Source: Ruegeria arenilitoris
GTDB taxonomy: Bacteria > Pseudomonadota > Alphaproteobacteria > Rhodobacterales > Rhodobacteraceae
Direction: 5' to 3'
NCBI RefSeq assembly: GCF_013035315.1
Contig: NZ_WQHP01000001.1
Span: forward strand, 744,001 to 808,000
DNA length: 64,000 nt
Shown here: piece by piece, positions 63,389 through 64,000 of the stretch
Layout of the letters: every line of letters begins with the position of its first letter
Numbering within the stretch: the stretch's first letter is position 1
The notes under the pieces: generated by a model
Databases searched by the model: none
Told to the model about the DNA's origin: nothing
Seen by the model: only the letters and a program-made list of their open reading frames with translations
Program-made: the position numbers and the translations under genes

Positions 63389-64000
63389 TTGACCAGAGCA
63401 GCCCCTTCGGCCAGCGCGCTCAGCTTGGCGTACGCGATATCGGGATCAACCGCGCCGAAACCCGCGAAGGTTCCGAACCCGCAGTCTGATCCGGCAATAA
63501 CCCGGTCCGGGCCGACAATATCCGCAAACCGCTCAATCCGCTGCGCAATCAGTTCGGGGTGTTCGACAAAGTTGGTGGTGGTATCCACCACGCCCGGCAC
63601 CAGAACCTTATCATCCGGGATTTCGGCCTTGCGGTCGCGGAACACAGTCCATTCATGCGCGTGACGGGGGTTCGAGGTCTCAAACAGTACGTAGCGCGCC
63701 TTGGTCGACATTAGGGTAGAAAACACCTTGTCCATGCCGATATCGCAGCAATGCGGCCCTTCGTAGTTGCCCCAGCAGATATGAACACGGACCTTGTCCG
63801 AAGGCACGTTTTCCAATGCGTGGTTCAGCGCCTCAACATGCATGTCGGCGACCTTCACGAATTCTTCGTCCGACAGGTCGGTGAACAGCATGTGGCGCGA
63901 CAACGCCAGATCCGGGCAGTCCAGCTGCAATTCCAGCCCTGCACCCACGATAGTCTCGTATTCCTGCTTCATTGCCTCAGCGAGTGCTTCCAGATACGCC
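63385..64000 (-). CDS. MetE-like (cobalamin-independent methionine synthase II family) protein, C-terminal part
   Basis: The frame stays open to the window edge, so the Met at 63972 is internal and the N-terminal part is outside. About 205 codons are visible. The barrel C-terminus has VHICWGNYEGPHCCDIG and the metal-ligand region RVIAGSDCGFGTFAGFG, typical of the methionine synthase II/UROD-like group that includes epoxyalkane:CoM transferase relatives. It may transfer methyl or alkyl groups to a thiol. It is followed by a hydrolase and an RraA-like enzyme in one operon. Confidence 0.85.
   Translation of the reverse strand, partial: AYLEALAEAMKQEYETIVGAGLELQLDCPDLALSRHMLFTDLSDEEFVKVADMHVEALNHALENVPSDKVRVHICWGNYEGPHCCDIGMDKVFSTLMSTKARYVLFETSNPRHAHEWTVFRDRKAEIPDDKVLVPGVVDTTTNFVEHPELIAQRIERFADIVGPDRVIAGSDCGFGTFAGFGAVDPDIAYAKLSALAEGAALVK

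Overview
The window looks like chromosome of a marine alphaproteobacterium, most likely Rhodobacterales (Roseobacter group). The evidence is the fairly high G+C, the rpoD-dnaG pair, the hom-glpX-recJ order, Tad pseudopilins, and the many C1 and methylamine-type catabolic genes with their regulators. Nearly all genes are intact and tightly packed, often with 4-base ATGA overlaps. I see no insertion sequence, prophage, integron or CRISPR array. Two genes are cut by the window edges: rpoD on the left and a MetE-like gene on the right.

Layout. 1-5 kb: rpoD (partial), dnaG, a small secreted protein and glutamate dehydrogenase. 5.3-8.2 kb: a lower-G+C trio of Tad-type proteins (one vWA TadG-like, two TadE-like). 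8.2-15 kb: a membrane protein, pirin, a TetR regulator with a clear operator, a lipoprotein, homoserine dehydrogenase, GlpX and RecJ. 15.1-15.3 kb: two identical tandem tRNA-Glu(UUC) genes. 15.3-22.7 kb: a complete seven-gene bacterial V/A-type ATPase operon (B-D-I-K-E-DUF2764-like-A), followed by a MATE exporter. 24.5-33.8 kb: a GMC oxidoreductase with a Tat-exported partner, a DUF3604-PpiC-HupE module, a serine hydrolase and a membrane/periplasm pair. 34-38.7 kb: a TetR-controlled flavin monooxygenase, BASS transporter, epimerase and SDR operon. 38.7-42.8 kb: a FIST sensor, hybrid histidine kinase and LuxR-type regulator resembling NosP/NahK signalling. 42.9-50.8 kb: an accessory block with a SLOG-fold protein, two glycosyltransferases, a large proline-rich membrane protein, and a radical SAM enzyme preceded by a translationally coupled 34-codon ORF. 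51-57 kb: a LysR regulator and an MttB-like, SRPBCC, Asp/Glu racemase-like, dimethylglycine-dehydrogenase-like operon. 57-64 kb: an HxlR-linked redox set (MdaB, GST, FrnE), LtrA with a K+ channel, and a MetE-like, hydrolase, RraA operon.

How it fits together. The left part is housekeeping: transcription, replication priming, amino-acid and carbon metabolism. The V/A-ATPase is a rotary ion pump or synthase additional to the F-type enzyme expected elsewhere. Its rotor sequence keeps the ion-binding Glu but replaces a Gln that is typical of Na+-type rotors. The right half is accessory catabolism and sensing. The most novel-looking items are the 34-codon ORF with its radical SAM enzyme (a possible RiPP or peptide-modifying unit with its own terminator), the methyltransferase operon with an unknown substrate, and the circularly permuted V/A-ATPase operon.
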